Positions 1 to 9,131 are shown, counted from the first letter of the stretch. The stretch is DNA of 64,000 nt from Allobosea lathyri (GCF_900108245.1 NZ_FNUY01000007.1:62001-126000); one strand, 5' to 3'. A program made the numbers and translations. Notes: a model not told the origin generated them from the sequence alone.

Positions 1-381
1 CTCGACCCGGTCAAGGATTTCCCCATCCATGTCGACTTCCTGCGCGTGGCAGCCGGCCAGACCGTCAAGGTCGAGGTGCCGATCCATGTCATCGGTCAGG
101 ATGCCAGCCCCGGCATCAAGAACGGCGGCGCAGTGCAGATCGTCGAGCATTCGCTTGAAATCGACGTCGAGCCCGAGCTGATCCCCGAATTCTTCGAGGT
201 TTCGGTCGCCGGCCTCGAAATCGGCGGCTCGGTCGACGCCAGCGCCATCAAGCTCCCGGCCGGCGCCAAGCTGACCATCGGCTCCGACGCGACCATCGCC
301 ACCATCGTTCCGCCGATGGCCGAGGAAGCCGAGCCTGTCGTTGAAGCCGCCGCTGCGCCGGCTGCCGACGCCAAGGCGTAA
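1..381 (+). CDS. rplY: 50S ribosomal protein L25 / Ctc family, 3' part
   Basis: C-terminal 126 residues of the 5S-rRNA-binding ribosomal protein L25 (Ctc-type long form). The frame is open from base 1 and begins L-D-P-V-K-D-F-P-I-H-V-D-F-L-R-V, which matches the conserved linker into the C-terminal domain, so the real start lies before the window. The tail from about residue 95 is rich in Ala, Glu and Pro, as usual for the long alphaproteobacterial form. A strong hairpin follows, then pth. The rplY-pth order is widely conserved. Confidence 0.93.
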   Translation, partial: LDPVKDFPIHVDFLRVAAGQTVKVEVPIHVIGQDASPGIKNGGAVQIVEHSLEIDVEPELIPEFFEVSVAGLEIGGSVDASAIKLPAGAKLTIGSDATIATIVPPMAEEAEPVVEAAAAPAADAKA

Positions 382-423
382 GGAATGCGCGGCGCGCCTG
401 CGCCGTCTTCCTCTGTATCGAGA

Positions 424-452
424 CAAGACGGCCGGGTTTCCCGGCCGTCTTG
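424..452 (+). terminator. hairpin after rplY, possible terminator or attenuator
   Basis: Perfect 13-base-pair stem (424-436 with 440-452) closed by a TTT loop. It lies 43 bases after the rplY stop and 51 bases before the pth start. No run of T follows, so it may only reduce readthrough or mark an RNA processing site rather than stop transcription fully. Confidence 0.55.
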
Positions 453-503
453 CGTTGAGGCGGCCTGCAGGATGTGCAGGCCTCGCCGCCGGAGCGACCT
501 GCC

Positions 504-1118
504 ATGCTGATCTTCGCCGGGCTCGGCAATCCGGGCACGCGTTATGCCCATAACCGCCACAACATCGGCTTCATGGCGGTGGATACGATCGCGCATGCGC
601 ACCGCGCCTCGCCCTGGCGTTCACGCTTCCAGGCGCTGGCCTGCGAGGCGACAATCGGGGGCGAAAAAATCGTCCTGCTGAAGCCGCAGACCTATATGAA
701 CGAATCCGGCCGCGCGATCGGCGAGGCCGCGCGCTTCTTCAAGATCGCGCCCGAGGACGTCATCGTCTTCCATGACGAGCTCGATCTCGCTCCCGCAAAA
801 CTGCGCATGAAGCTCGGCGGCGGCAATGCCGGCCATAACGGCCTGCGTTCGACCACCGCCGCGATCGGCAACGAGTACCGCCGCGTGCGGATGGGCATCG
901 GCCATCCCGGCCTGAAAGAGCTCGTTCACGCCTATGTGCTGAGCGATTTCGGCAAGGCCGAGCACCCCTGGGTCGAGGATCTCTGCACAGCCTGCGCCGA
1001 CAATGCCGCCCTGCTCGCCGGCCATGACGACGCCGGCTTCCAGAACAAGGTCCACCTGTTCATGGATGCTCGCGGCCACGGCGCGGTGAAACGGCTGGGG
1101 GAGAAGGCCGCGGATTAG
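504..1118 (+). CDS. pth: peptidyl-tRNA hydrolase
   Basis: Cytoplasmic enzyme of 204 residues that releases peptides from peptidyl-tRNA dropped by stalled ribosomes. The N-terminus reads [20 protein letters not shown], with the family Asn of GLGNPG and the catalytic His of RHN. Further family motifs are [16 protein letters not shown] and [10 protein letters not shown]. An in-frame ATG at 474 would add ten residues without homology, so ATG 504 is chosen. It sits just behind rplY, the usual position. The last ~15 residues are poorly conserved, as in relatives. Confidence 0.95.
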   Translation: MLIFAGLGNPGTRYAHNRHNIGFMAVDTIAHAHRASPWRSRFQALACEATIGGEKIVLLKPQTYMNESGRAIGEAARFFKIAPEDVIVFHDELDLAPAKLRMKLGGGNAGHNGLRSTTAAIGNEYRRVRMGIGHPGLKELVHAYVLSDFGKAEHPWVEDLCTACADNAALLAGHDDAGFQNKVHLFMDARGHGAVKRLGEKAAD

Positions 1119-1120
1119 AT

Positions 1121-1280
1121 GAGCTTGATGATTGTGCGTGGAAACACGCCGTCATCCTGGGCGACCGCAGTCGACCCGGAATCCATCGGAGGGAACTGAG
1201 CTCTACGATGGATCCCGGATCGGCGCGGCTAAAGCCGCTTGTCCAGGATGACGCCGCATTTCCAGATCAAATCGTCGCGG
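1121..1280. repeat. dispersed palindromic repeat, family A (copy 1)
   Basis: Imperfect inverted repeat of about 160 bases beginning with a GCCGTCATCCTGGGCGACCG-type arm and ending in TTGTCCAGGATGACGCC. It contains the marker GCGCGGCTAAAGCCGCTT. Near-identical copies are at about 5685-5842 and 39148-39308. It fills most of the gap between pth and the convergent hydrolase gene, so it could fold in either transcript. Confidence 0.85.
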
Positions 1281-1366
1281 ACTAGGTCGAGACATAGTCA
1301 GCAGAGGCGGTGGCCGCGGCCATCTCAGGCTTCGCGCCGCAACGCCGGCAAAAACCTGCCCTGACC

Positions 1367-2065
1367 TCAGCTGTAGAAGACGTGCCGGCCGATCACGTCC
1401 ATTTTCTTCAGCTTCCTGGCCCAGTGAGGCCGGACATAGTCGGCATGGTAATGCGTCGAGGCACCAACCTCGGCCAGGTAAATCCTACCCTCGTAGACGT
1501 CTCCGGCGATGCGCTCGGCCGCCTCCCATGGCTCGGGCTCGGTGACGCGCAGTGACTTGCCCTCGCAAGCGAATGAAAATTGGCAGGCGAGCTTGCGGTG
1601 CCGGTTCTGGTAGACGACGCCGCAGACCGAACCCGGATATTTCCCGCTCTTGACCCGGTTGAGCACGACCTGGGCGACGGCCGCGCGCCCGTCCTCCCCT
1701 TCCGAGCGGGCCTCGAAATAGATTGCCTCGGCCAAGCAACGCTTTTCGCCCGCCATGCTCTCGGGCTTGATCAGCCCGGCATAGATCTGCAGCGGCTCGG
1801 GTTCGCTCGCGCGCAATCCCGGCAGAACAGACGGCGTCAACGCGGCAACGACGGAGCGTCCGCTCATTGGCGTGGCCGAGCTTCGCACTGTGGATGCTGG
1901 AGTTGCTCCATCTCCGCTTTGCTGGAGTGCGAGCGAGCGCGGCGTGTCGCCGTCGATACCGCCGGCAGCGCCAGAGGGCATTGGCGACGGGATTGGCTTG
2001 GAATTGGCGGGCAACACGACAAAGGCCGTGAGCGCGAGCAACGCCGCCGGGGCGATGCGCTTCAT
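1367..2065 (-). CDS. SleB-type cell wall hydrolase (Hydrolase_2 family)
   Basis: Exported protein of 232 residues. A signal peptide (residues 1-22, MKRIAPAALLALTAFVVLPA) precedes a Ser/Pro/Gly-rich linker. The C-terminal Hydrolase_2 domain starts near residue 107 with CLAEAIYFEARSEGEDGRAA, followed by VAQVVLNRVKSGKYPGSVCG and CQFSFACEG. In SleB/CwlJ relatives this domain cuts peptidoglycan as a lytic transglycosylase, and the Glu of IYFEARSE is the expected catalytic residue. In non-sporing alphaproteobacteria the role is presumably wall remodelling, which is inferred. GGAG lies eight bases before the ATG. The gene interrupts the rplY-pth...ychF neighbourhood. Confidence 0.88.
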   Translation of the reverse strand: MKRIAPAALLALTAFVVLPANSKPIPSPMPSGAAGGIDGDTPRSLALQQSGDGATPASTVRSSATPMSGRSVVAALTPSVLPGLRASEPEPLQIYAGLIKPESMAGEKRCLAEAIYFEARSEGEDGRAAVAQVVLNRVKSGKYPGSVCGVVYQNRHRKLACQFSFACEGKSLRVTEPEPWEAAERIAGDVYEGRIYLAEVGASTHYHADYVRPHWARKLKKMDVIGRHVFYS

Positions 2066-2633
2066 GTGGTGTACTCCGAGGGAAGGGCCGAGCCGAGCGC
2101 TCGCGGCGCCGAAAGATCGGCGGCAGGATCAGCAGCTCTTTTGACCTGGTCTGTTTGGGGCTTGGGTCGGGGCGAGCGCTAGGGCTTCAGCCTTCGCGAT
2201 GACCGGGCGATCGCGCCATTACGGCATCAAGCGGGATGTTTTCTTGCAACCAACTCTCTGGAAAGCCGCGAGCCTGCGACGTAGCGCAGGCCATTCGCCG
2301 CGGCGGGACCGTGTAAGGGGCACGCTGTGGTGCGCCGAACCTTTTGAGATTTACCGTGACGCCGGAACGATGAGCGTATCGCCTTCAGCAGCGCGCGATC
2401 GCGTCAAATAATAAAAATTTCCGATCGCAAGCGCGTAGACCGCAGCCATACGTAGTGTCTCGAAAAAATGTTGTGCAAGGCTATGGCCTTGTTACTGTCC
2501 GTCAACGGTCTTCAATCTCCAGCCCTGCGGCGTTGCGTATCGTGATGCGCGCTATATGGAGAGAGACTTCGGCAGCTTTGTGACCTGTTCTATCTGCAGG
2601 CGGGACAAGCCGGAACCCGCTTTGGGCTCACGC
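2066..2633. other. 568-base stretch without a convincing gene
   Basis: No open frame here has homology I recognise, a good ribosome binding site or the codon bias of the neighbours. It includes an AT-rich patch near 2408-2422 between two GATCGC motifs, which stands out in this GC-rich DNA. Promoter signals for the minus-strand hydrolase gene should lie at its left end, but I cannot identify -35/-10 boxes with confidence. No palindrome of the dispersed families is present. Confidence 0.5.
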
Positions 2634-3254
2634 CTACATCGGCAGCTGGGCGCCCGCCTTGGCGATGGTGATGCGGCTGGCGGTCAGGCTTCCATCCGCG
2701 GCCTTGCTCGCGGTCATCGCGACCTGCGCGCCTGCGGCGAGTTCCGAGGACTGCGCAGGCGTCGCCATGATGATGTTGGCGTCGGGCGTGATCGTCACCT
2801 TCTGCTCGCCGCCGGGATAGCTCAGCACGAGATTGGCCCCGTCGACCCGCGATACGGTGTCGGCCACCGTGGCGTTGGTCATGGTCGATTCAGGCAGGAC
2901 GCCCCATGGCCTGTGGCCTTCTCCGGTGCCGCGCATCGCCTCGGGGAAGATGAAGACCTGCACCGCCATCAGCGTGCCATCAGCCTGCGGCCGGGCGCCG
3001 ACGCCGATATAGCTGCCCTTCTTGATGTCGGCCGCGGTGGCCTTGACCACGCCGCCGACCGAATAGCCCGGCGCCAGCGCCACGGTGACGGCCTCGCCCG
3101 TTGACGTCTTGACGCTGAGGGCCGCTCCATCGAGCCGCTCGACGGTGCCCCGGACACGCGTCGAGGGTGCCTGTGCCTGCACGACGCTGGAGGCGAGGAC
3201 AAGGCCGAAGGCAAACAGGCCGGCAGACGCAAGGCTTGCGGGAACAAGGCGCAT
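2634..3254 (-). CDS. exported protein of unknown function (DUF5666-like repeats)
   Basis: Predicted secreted or periplasmic protein of 206 residues with a clear signal peptide ending around VVQAQA (residue 28). The mature part has two similar beta-rich modules: TRVRGTVERLDGAALSVKTS (about 32-51), and a second near 130-175 with a SRVDGANLVLSYPGG core. This R-G-x-V-x-x-x-D-G pattern resembles DUF5666-type small beta barrels. No catalytic residues are evident. GGAG precedes the start by six bases. It is monocistronic, lying between a gene-free stretch and divergent ychF. The function is unknown and the family link is tentative. Confidence 0.75.
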   Translation of the reverse strand: MRLVPASLASAGLFAFGLVLASSVVQAQAPSTRVRGTVERLDGAALSVKTSTGEAVTVALAPGYSVGGVVKATAADIKKGSYIGVGARPQADGTLMAVQVFIFPEAMRGTGEGHRPWGVLPESTMTNATVADTVSRVDGANLVLSYPGGEQKVTITPDANIIMATPAQSSELAAGAQVAMTASKAADGSLTASRITIAKAGAQLPM

Positions 3255-3469
3255 GGGACGCTCCGAAAACAGGCTCGGCTAATCGCCGCGCACCCCATGT
3301 CGACATGCCCCCGCGCCCGTCGCCATGCACGTTCGCGTGAGCCGCCGCGCGCCGTGTCGCAGCGCGCCATCTTGTGTTTATCGCGCCCCGCCCCCAATAA
3401 GGCGCGAACTCTTCACGAAAACACTGGCGCGACCGCCCTGCTGGGTGGCGACGCAACGGACTGGCGGTC

Positions 3470-4567
3470 ATGGGTTTCAAATGCGGTATCGTCGGACTGC
3501 CGAATGTCGGCAAGTCGACCCTGTTCAACGCACTCACGCAGACGGCGGCGGCTCAGGCCGCGAATTACCCGTTCTGCACGATCGAGCCGAATGTCGGCGA
3601 CGTCGCAGTGCCCGATGACCGGCTGGAACTGCTGGCCAAGATCGCCGGCTCGAAGGAGATCATCCCGACGCGGCTGACATTCGTCGACATCGCCGGCCTC
3701 GTGCGCGGCGCCTCGAAGGGTGAAGGCCTGGGCAACCAGTTCCTCGCCAATATCCGCGAATGCGACGCCATCGCCCATGTCGTGCGCTGCTTCGAGGATG
3801 GCGACATCACCCATGTCGAGGGCAAGGTCGCCCCGATCAACGACATCGAGATCATCGAGACCGAGCTGATGCTGGCCGATCTCGAAAGCCTCGAGAAGCG
3901 CGTGCTGCCGCTCGAGAAGAAGGCCAAGACCGGCGACAAGGAGGCCAAGGAACTGGCCGATCTGGTGAATCGCTGCCTCGTGCTGCTGCGCGAGGGCAAG
4001 CCCGCCCGCCTCGTCCAGGTTGCCGCCGACGAGCGCCGGACCTTCGAGACGCTCGGCCTGCTCTCGTCCAAGCCCGTGCTCTATGTCTGCAATGTCGAGG
4101 AAGCCAGCGCCGACAAGGGCAATGCCTTCTCCGAGCAGGTCAAGGCACGCGCCGCCGAGGAAGGCGCCGTCGCGGTTGTCGTTTCCGCCAAGATCGAGAG
4201 CGAGATCGCGGTGCTGCCGCCAGCCGACCAGAAGGATTATCTCGAAGCCGTCGGCCTGGCCGAGCCCGGCCTCAACCGCGTCATCCGCGCTGGCTACGCG
4301 CTCCTGAACCTCGTGACCTACTTCACCGTCGGCCCGAAGGAAGCCCGTGCCTGGACCATCGAGCAGGGCACCAAGGGCCCCGCCGCCGCCGGCGTGATCC
4401 ATAGCGATTTCGAGAAGGGCTATATCCGCGCCGAGACGATCGCCTATCCCGACTACATCGCCAACAAGGGCGAGGCGGGTGCGCGCGAAGCCGGCAAGTT
4501 CCGGCTCGAAGGCAAGGAATACGTCGTGGCCGATGGCGACGTGCTCCACTTCCGCTTCGCCAACTGA
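3470..4567 (+). CDS. ychF: redox-regulated ATPase YchF (Obg-like GTPase family)
   Basis: Cytoplasmic P-loop NTPase of 365 residues, the full family length. It starts MGFKCGIVGLPNVGKSTLFN, with the G1 motif GLPNVGKST. The G3 motif is DIAGLVRGASKGEGLGNQFL. The C-terminal TGS domain ends in VVADGDVLHFRFAN, the family hallmark. YchF/OLA1 proteins prefer ATP, bind ribosomes and take part in oxidative-stress control in bacteria. The usual pth-ychF pairing is kept in loose form, with two unrelated genes on the other strand between them. Confidence 0.97.
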   Translation: MGFKCGIVGLPNVGKSTLFNALTQTAAAQAANYPFCTIEPNVGDVAVPDDRLELLAKIAGSKEIIPTRLTFVDIAGLVRGASKGEGLGNQFLANIRECDAIAHVVRCFEDGDITHVEGKVAPINDIEIIETELMLADLESLEKRVLPLEKKAKTGDKEAKELADLVNRCLVLLREGKPARLVQVAADERRTFETLGLLSSKPVLYVCNVEEASADKGNAFSEQVKARAAEEGAVAVVVSAKIESEIAVLPPADQKDYLEAVGLAEPGLNRVIRAGYALLNLVTYFTVGPKEARAWTIEQGTKGPAAAGVIHSDFEKGYIRAETIAYPDYIANKGEAGAREAGKFRLEGKEYVVADGDVLHFRFAN

Positions 4568-4580
4568 GGCCAACCATCAA

Positions 4581-4633
4581 GCAGCCCTCATCCCGGGGAG
4601 CCGGATAGCGGCGTCTCGAAGGATGAGGGCTGC
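4581..4633. repeat. short palindrome, family B (single unit)
   Basis: Arms GCAGCCCTCATCC (4581-4593) and GGATGAGGGCTGC (4621-4633) are perfect inverted repeats. The centre carries the family marker GGCGTCTCGAA. Paired units of the same family occur at 10915-11026 and 41224-41343. It lies between ychF and the MaoC gene and could act as a terminator or RNA-stabilising hairpin. Confidence 0.8.
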
Positions 4634-4662
4634 GAGCGCGCTTGTCTGAATCGAGGTCGACC

Positions 4663-5676
4663 ATGCTGTGTTTCGAGGATTTCGTCGCCGGCGATACGGC
4701 TCAGGCGGGCAGCGTCGCGGTCTCGCAAGCCGACATCCTCGCCTATGCGACGCGCTTCGACGCACAGGATTTCCATACGGACCCAGACGCCGCCAAGGCG
4801 AGCTTCGTCGGCACGCTGATCGCCTCGGGCTGGCACAGCTGCTCGCTGCTGATGCGCCTGATTGCGGAGAGCTTCATTCTCGACTCCACCGGCATGGGAG
4901 CGCCGGGCATCGAGGAGGTCAAATGGCTGCGCCCGGTCAAGCCGGGCGACGCGCTCAGTGCCCGCCGCACCGTGCTGGAGACCAAGGCCTCGCGCTCGCG
5001 GCCGGAGATGGGGCTGGTGCGGTTCCGCTTCGAACTGCTCAATCAACGCGACGAGCCGGTGCTCGAACAGACCAACTGGATCATGTTCGGCCGCAAGGGT
5101 TCAGGAATTGCACCCCAGCCCGGCAATTGGCTCTCCCACCCGCCCCATTACGCCCTCCCCGCGATGCAAAGCCCGCTGGAGCCCCCTGCGGAGGCAGCCG
5201 AGCCGGCGCGCTTCTTCGAGGAGCTTGAGATCGGCCGCAGCTTCGAACTCGGCAGCTTCGTCTTCACGGCCGAGGAGATCGTCGCCTTCGCCCGCGCTTT
5301 CGATCCGCAGCCCTTCCACATGGACGAGGCCGCCGCGCGCAACTCATCCTTTGGCCGGCTGGCGGCCTCGGGCTGGCATACCGCCTCCGTGTGGATGGCG
5401 GCGATGGTCGCCCATCGCAAGCGCCAGGTCGCGGCGGGCGCGCCGGCTCGCGCGCCCCGGCTAGGTCCCTCGCCCGGCTTCACCAATCTGCGCTGGTCGA
5501 AGCCTGTCTTCGCCGGCGACCGCATCACCTATCATTCGGTGGTGACGCAGACGCGCGCCAGCGCCTCGCGCCCGCAATGGGGCCTGTTCTTCCACCACAA
5601 TACCGGCGTGAACCAGCATGGCGAAGAGGTGTTCAGCTTCGATGGCTGCGCCTTCGTGGAGCGCCGGCCGAGCTAG
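4663..5676 (+). CDS. MaoC-family dehydratase/hydratase with two hotdog domains
   Basis: Protein of 337 residues with two tandem MaoC-like hotdog folds. The first (about 1-150) begins MLCFEDFVAGDTAQAGSVAV and has FDAQDFHTDPDAA. The second (about 190-330) has FEELEIGRSF, FDPQPFHMDEAAA and FGRLAASGWHTASVW. The D-x-x-x-x-H pattern (FDPQPFH) is the catalytic dyad of R-specific enoyl-CoA hydratases. The substrate is unknown but probably an acyl-CoA. GAGG precedes ATG 4663. A TTG at 4642 in the same frame would add seven residues with no support. Confidence 0.88.
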   Translation: MLCFEDFVAGDTAQAGSVAVSQADILAYATRFDAQDFHTDPDAAKASFVGTLIASGWHSCSLLMRLIAESFILDSTGMGAPGIEEVKWLRPVKPGDALSARRTVLETKASRSRPEMGLVRFRFELLNQRDEPVLEQTNWIMFGRKGSGIAPQPGNWLSHPPHYALPAMQSPLEPPAEAAEPARFFEELEIGRSFELGSFVFTAEEIVAFARAFDPQPFHMDEAAARNSSFGRLAASGWHTASVWMAAMVAHRKRQVAAGAPARAPRLGPSPGFTNLRWSKPVFAGDRITYHSVVTQTRASASRPQWGLFFHHNTGVNQHGEEVFSFDGCAFVERRPS

Positions 5677-5684
5677 CTGTGGAG

Positions 5685-5842
5685 CGTGACGATTTAGCGC
5701 GAAAACACGCCGTCATCCTGGACGACCGAAGGTCGCTCCGGGATCTATCGTAGAGCTCGGTTCTCTATGATGGATCCCTGATCTGCGCGGCAAAAGCCGC
5801 TTGTCCGGGATGACGGCGTGTTTCCGAGTAAAATCGCATCTA
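5685..5842. repeat. dispersed palindromic repeat, family A (copy 2)
   Basis: Same layout as the copy at 1121-1280: a left arm with CGCCGTCATCCTGG, a central CTATGATGGATCC, GCGCGGCAAAAGCCGCTTGT, and a right arm GGGATGACGGCG. It lies directly after the MaoC gene. Confidence 0.85.
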
Positions 5843-5849
5843 GAGCGCG

Positions 5850-5908
5850 CTGATTTCACTCGGAAACACGCCGTCATCCCGGGCTTGACCCGGGATCCAT
5901 TCCGGAGC
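5850..5908. repeat. partial family A repeat
   Basis: A shorter element beside copy 2, carrying GCCGTCATCCCGGGCTTGAC and CCGGGATCCATTCCGG. It reads as half of a family A unit. The rest of the gap up to 6165 holds no gene. A TTAACCTTACGTAA patch at 6066-6079 is the only AT-rich stretch and may belong to the promoter of the next gene. Confidence 0.7.
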
Positions 5909-6165
5909 GCTTGCGATCGGATCATGCCAGATCAGGAAAGCCCCTAACGGCGCGCTCGGAGACAGGCTGCAAACGGCTTGCTTGAACAAGCCGCATCGCT
6001 CGGCCGCCTTCGCCGCATGCACGACGAGGCCATTCTGTCATCGCCATGTCATTGCCGAAACGCAGTTAACCTTACGTAAGCAAAGCCCGAAAAGTTTTTG
6101 GCGCGCTTCGGCGTGATCGAAGATTTGCGCCCGAATTCATCGAAACCAATTCTCAGGTGAGTAAA

Positions 6166-8787
6166 ATGTCGGAAAATTCCAACACCATGACCAAGGCTCC
6201 GCTGATCATCGCCCATCGCGGTGCCAGCGCCTATCGCCCCGAGCACACGCTGGAAGCCTACAAGCTGGCAATCGAGCAGGGTGCCGATGTCATCGAGCCC
6301 GATATGGTCGTCACCAAGGACGGCCAGCTGATCGCGCGCCACGAGAATCTGCTGGACGGCACCACCGACGTCAAGGACCGGGCCGAATTCAAGCACCTCT
6401 ACACGACAAAGGACATCGACGGCCAGATGGTCTCGGGCTGGTTTGCCGAAGACTTCACGCTCGCCGAGATCAAGACGCTTTATGCGCGTGAGCGCATTCC
6501 CGGCACACGCCCCGAAAGCGCGGCATTCAACGATCAGTTCCGGATTCCGACGATCGAAGAGGTCATCGCGCTCGTAAAGCAGGTGGAAGCCGATACCGGC
6601 AGGAAGATCGCCATCGCGCCCGAGACGAAGCATCCGACCCATTTCATGTATAGCGGCAAATATATCGACGGTTCTTACATCAACGTCGATATGAGCAAGC
6701 TGCTCGTCGACAAGCTTGTGCAGAGCGGCCTCACCGACCGCGACCGCGTCTATATCCAGTCCTTCGACGTGCTGAACCTGATCCAGCTCGGCACCGACAT
6801 CATGCCGAAGGCCGGCGTGGACTTCAAACTCGTCCAGCTGATCGGCGGCGCTGCCGACATCGCTTTCCATTTCAATCCGGAGAACGCCGCTCTGGGCGCG
6901 AATCCGGCTCTCTATAAGGACTTCGCCTTCCCGCTGACGCGCGCCAGCGCCACCAACAGCGACCTGTTGCAGCCCGAAGCGATGAAGGCGATGAAGGCAC
7001 TCTACGCCGACGTCTATTCGCCTTGGACGGGCTACATCCTGCCACGCCAGGGCGTGAGCCCGGCCGTTGATGCCGACGGCAACGGAAAGGCCGAAGTCCG
7101 CAGCAAGGTCAACGGCCTGATCGATCTTCCGAAGATGGCGCGGGACGCCGGCCTCGAAGTCATCCTCTGGACGCTGCGCACGGAAGAATCCTTTATGGCG
7201 CTCAACCCCGACGGCACGGTTCAGCTGCCGGTCGAGGAATTCGTGAAGCTGTTCGACCTCGGTCTCGACGCCGTGTTCACCGATTCCCCCGATATCGGCC
7301 GCGCCATCGCCGATCAATATAAGGCGGGCGACGGCGCCATCGCCGCCCGCAACACCCGCGGCGGCAACGACATTCTGGTGCGCGACGCCGATGGCCTGAC
7401 CGAGGCCAAGGGGACCGGTGCCCGCGATCTCGCCGTCTATTACGGCGACGGCATCATCGAACTGCCTGCCAATGTCGAAGACCTGCGCCTCAACGGCATC
7501 AGCGACACCGAAGTCGTCGGCAACGCGCTCGACAACGTGATCCTCGGCAATGTCGGCGACAACACCGTCCTGGCCGGCGCCGGCAACGACACGGTCGATG
7601 GCGGCAAGGGCGATGACGAGCTCGATGGCGGCGACGGCAACGATATGCTCAGGGGCGGCGACGGCGACGACATCGTCAAGGGCGGCGCGGGCGACGATAC
7701 GCTTTCGGGCGGCATCGGCGACGACGAGCTCGATGGCGGCGAAGGCGTCGACACAGTCGATTATGCCGACGACAAGTCCGGCGTGACGGTCGATCTGGTG
7801 GCCGGCAAGACGCTGGGCAACGAGAGTGGCGAAGACGATCTGGTCTCGATCGAGAACGTGATCGGTGGCGCGGGCGATGACGTGCTGGTCGGCGACGATG
7901 CGGCCAACCGTCTCCAGGGCGGCCTCGGCAAGGACGTGCTCAAGGGCGGCGCGGGCGATGACATGCTCGACGGCGGCGCGGATAACGACACGCTGGAAGG
8001 CGGCGCGGGCGACGATGTGATCCTCGCCGGCCTCGGCGACGATATCATCGATGGCGGCGAGGGCTTCGACACGCTCGATCTCTCGGCTGCGACGGGTCCT
8101 GTCTCGGTCGATCTCAAAGCGGGTAAGATCGCCGGCGCGGGCATCGGCAACGACACTGTGCGCGGCATCGAGAAGCTGGCCTTCGGCGCGACTGACGACG
8201 TCGTCAGCGGCGGCGATGGCGTCGACGCCTTCGATGGCGGCGCCGGCAACGACAAGCTCAACGGCGGCGCGGGCAATGACAACCTGTGGGGCGGCGCCGG
8301 CAACGATACCATCGACGGCGGCTCGAACGACGACCTGCTCGTCGGCGGTCTCGGCAACGACAAGCTCAGGGCGGGCTCGGGCAACGACGTCGTCGAGGGC
8401 GGCGCGGGCAACGACGTGATCGACGCCGGCTCGGGCGACGACAAGGTGTTCGGCGGCGAAGGCGACGACGTCATCGACGCCGGCTCGGGCGCGGATCGCA
8501 TCGAGGGCGGCGCCGGCAACGACGTGCTCGATGGCGGTTCGGGTCAGGACGCCTTCGTCTTCGGGGCTGGCTTCGGCAAGGACACGGTCCGCGATTTCCG
8601 CCTGTCGGGCGCGAATGCCGACGTTCTGGAGTTCTCGGCAGCGGTCTTCGCCGATTTCAACGCGGCGATCGCGGCCGGCCAGCAGATTGGCGCCGACACC
8701 GTCCTCACCGTCGACGCCGACACGATGCTGACCCTCAAAGGCATCCAGCTCACCAGCCTTGCGCAGGACGACTTCCGCTTCGTTTGA
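6166..8787 (+). CDS. secreted glycerophosphodiester phosphodiesterase with RTX calcium-binding repeats
   Basis: Protein of 873 residues in two parts. Residues about 10-390 form a GDPD TIM barrel: HRGAS with His17-Arg18, Glu44 and Asp46 in IEPDMVV, and His59 in ARHE, the usual metal and catalytic set. It should hydrolyse glycerophosphodiesters to sn-glycerol-3-phosphate and an alcohol. Residues about 460-800 are RTX nonapeptides (GGxGxDxLx; units such as GGAGDDTLSGGIGDDELDGG), broken by two non-repeat beta segments. The C-terminus resembles type I secretion signals (DAFVFGAGFGKDTVRDF and an acidic tail). There is no signal peptide, as expected for type I export. No ABC, MFP or TolC export genes are nearby. 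AGGTGAG seven bases upstream supports ATG 6166 over GTG 6157. Confidence 0.93.
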   Translation: MSENSNTMTKAPLIIAHRGASAYRPEHTLEAYKLAIEQGADVIEPDMVVTKDGQLIARHENLLDGTTDVKDRAEFKHLYTTKDIDGQMVSGWFAEDFTLAEIKTLYARERIPGTRPESAAFNDQFRIPTIEEVIALVKQVEADTGRKIAIAPETKHPTHFMYSGKYIDGSYINVDMSKLLVDKLVQSGLTDRDRVYIQSFDVLNLIQLGTDIMPKAGVDFKLVQLIGGAADIAFHFNPENAALGANPALYKDFAFPLTRASATNSDLLQPEAMKAMKALYADVYSPWTGYILPRQGVSPAVDADGNGKAEVRSKVNGLIDLPKMARDAGLEVILWTLRTEESFMALNPDGTVQLPVEEFVKLFDLGLDAVFTDSPDIGRAIADQYKAGDGAIAARNTRGGNDILVRDADGLTEAKGTGARDLAVYYGDGIIELPANVEDLRLNGISDTEVVGNALDNVILGNVGDNTVLAGAGNDTVDGGKGDDELDGGDGNDMLRGGDGDDIVKGGAGDDTLSGGIGDDELDGGEGVDTVDYADDKSGVTVDLVAGKTLGNESGEDDLVSIENVIGGAGDDVLVGDDAANRLQGGLGKDVLKGGAGDDMLDGGADNDTLEGGAGDDVILAGLGDDIIDGGEGFDTLDLSAATGPVSVDLKAGKIAGAGIGNDTVRGIEKLAFGATDDVVSGGDGVDAFDGGAGNDKLNGGAGNDNLWGGAGNDTIDGGSNDDLLVGGLGNDKLRAGSGNDVVEGGAGNDVIDAGSGDDKVFGGEGDDVIDAGSGADRIEGGAGNDVLDGGSGQDAFVFGAGFGKDTVRDFRLSGANADVLEFSAAVFADFNAAIAAGQQIGADTVLTVDADTMLTLKGIQLTSLAQDDFRFV

Positions 8788-8813
8788 TCGACAGACGACA
8801 GCCAGACACATGG

Positions 8814-8837
8814 AAAGGGCGCCGCAAGGCGCCCTTT
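8814..8837 (+). terminator. rho-independent terminator of the GDPD-RTX gene
   Basis: Perfect 10-base-pair stem AAAGGGCGCC / GGCGCCCTTT with a GCAA loop, ending in TTTTCT. It starts 26 bases after the stop codon and has the classic intrinsic terminator form. Confidence 0.92.
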
Positions 8838-8921
8838 TCTCGTGGAGCAGAGGCAAGAAACCGGTAGTGGATACGCTTGGCAGGCGGTTCCGAAGCCTGT
8901 TTCGTTTTGACGGAAATGCTC

Positions 8922-9068
8922 TGTCATTCCGGGGCTTCGCGACAGCGAAGAGCCCGGAACCCATAACCTCAGGTTTCAGCAGGCAAAGCCGGAAGCGCCC
9001 CGCTTCGTCCTGAACCAGCAGTGGTTATGGGTTCCGGGCTCGACCCTGCGGGCCGCCCCGGAATGACG
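8922..9068. repeat. long inverted repeat with ~47-base arms
   Basis: Arms 8922-8968 and 9023-9068 are near-perfect reverse complements (outer ends TGTCATTCCGGGGC and GCCCCGGAATGACG, inner ends ATAACC and GGTTAT), separated by about 54 bases. It is related in style to family A but carries a different core. It occupies most of the gap between the terminator and the aldolase gene on the other strand. Confidence 0.85.
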
Positions 9069-9131
9069 GCGTGGTTCCGCGCGAAAACAGCAGGCTCAGC
9101 AACCACCTAACGTCGCTATCGGCAAGGTCCT

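Noticed and set aside
2199-2411. A 70-residue frame in the gene-free stretch after the cell wall hydrolase gene
   Set aside because: Arg-rich, no ribosome binding site, no recognisable motif, and codon use unlike the neighbours.
6049-8964. A 971-codon open frame on the minus strand across the GDPD-RTX gene
   Set aside because: It is the antisense reading of Gly/Asp-rich RTX codons, which contain few antisense stops. Its product is a low-complexity Ala/Val/Asp repeat without family motifs, and the plus strand has clear GDPD and RTX motifs with a binding site and terminator.
6166-9131. A type I secretion locus around the RTX protein
   Set aside because: No ABC transporter, membrane fusion protein or TolC-like gene lies near. 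The ABC protein at 15629 lacks an adjoining fusion protein and is 7 kb away.
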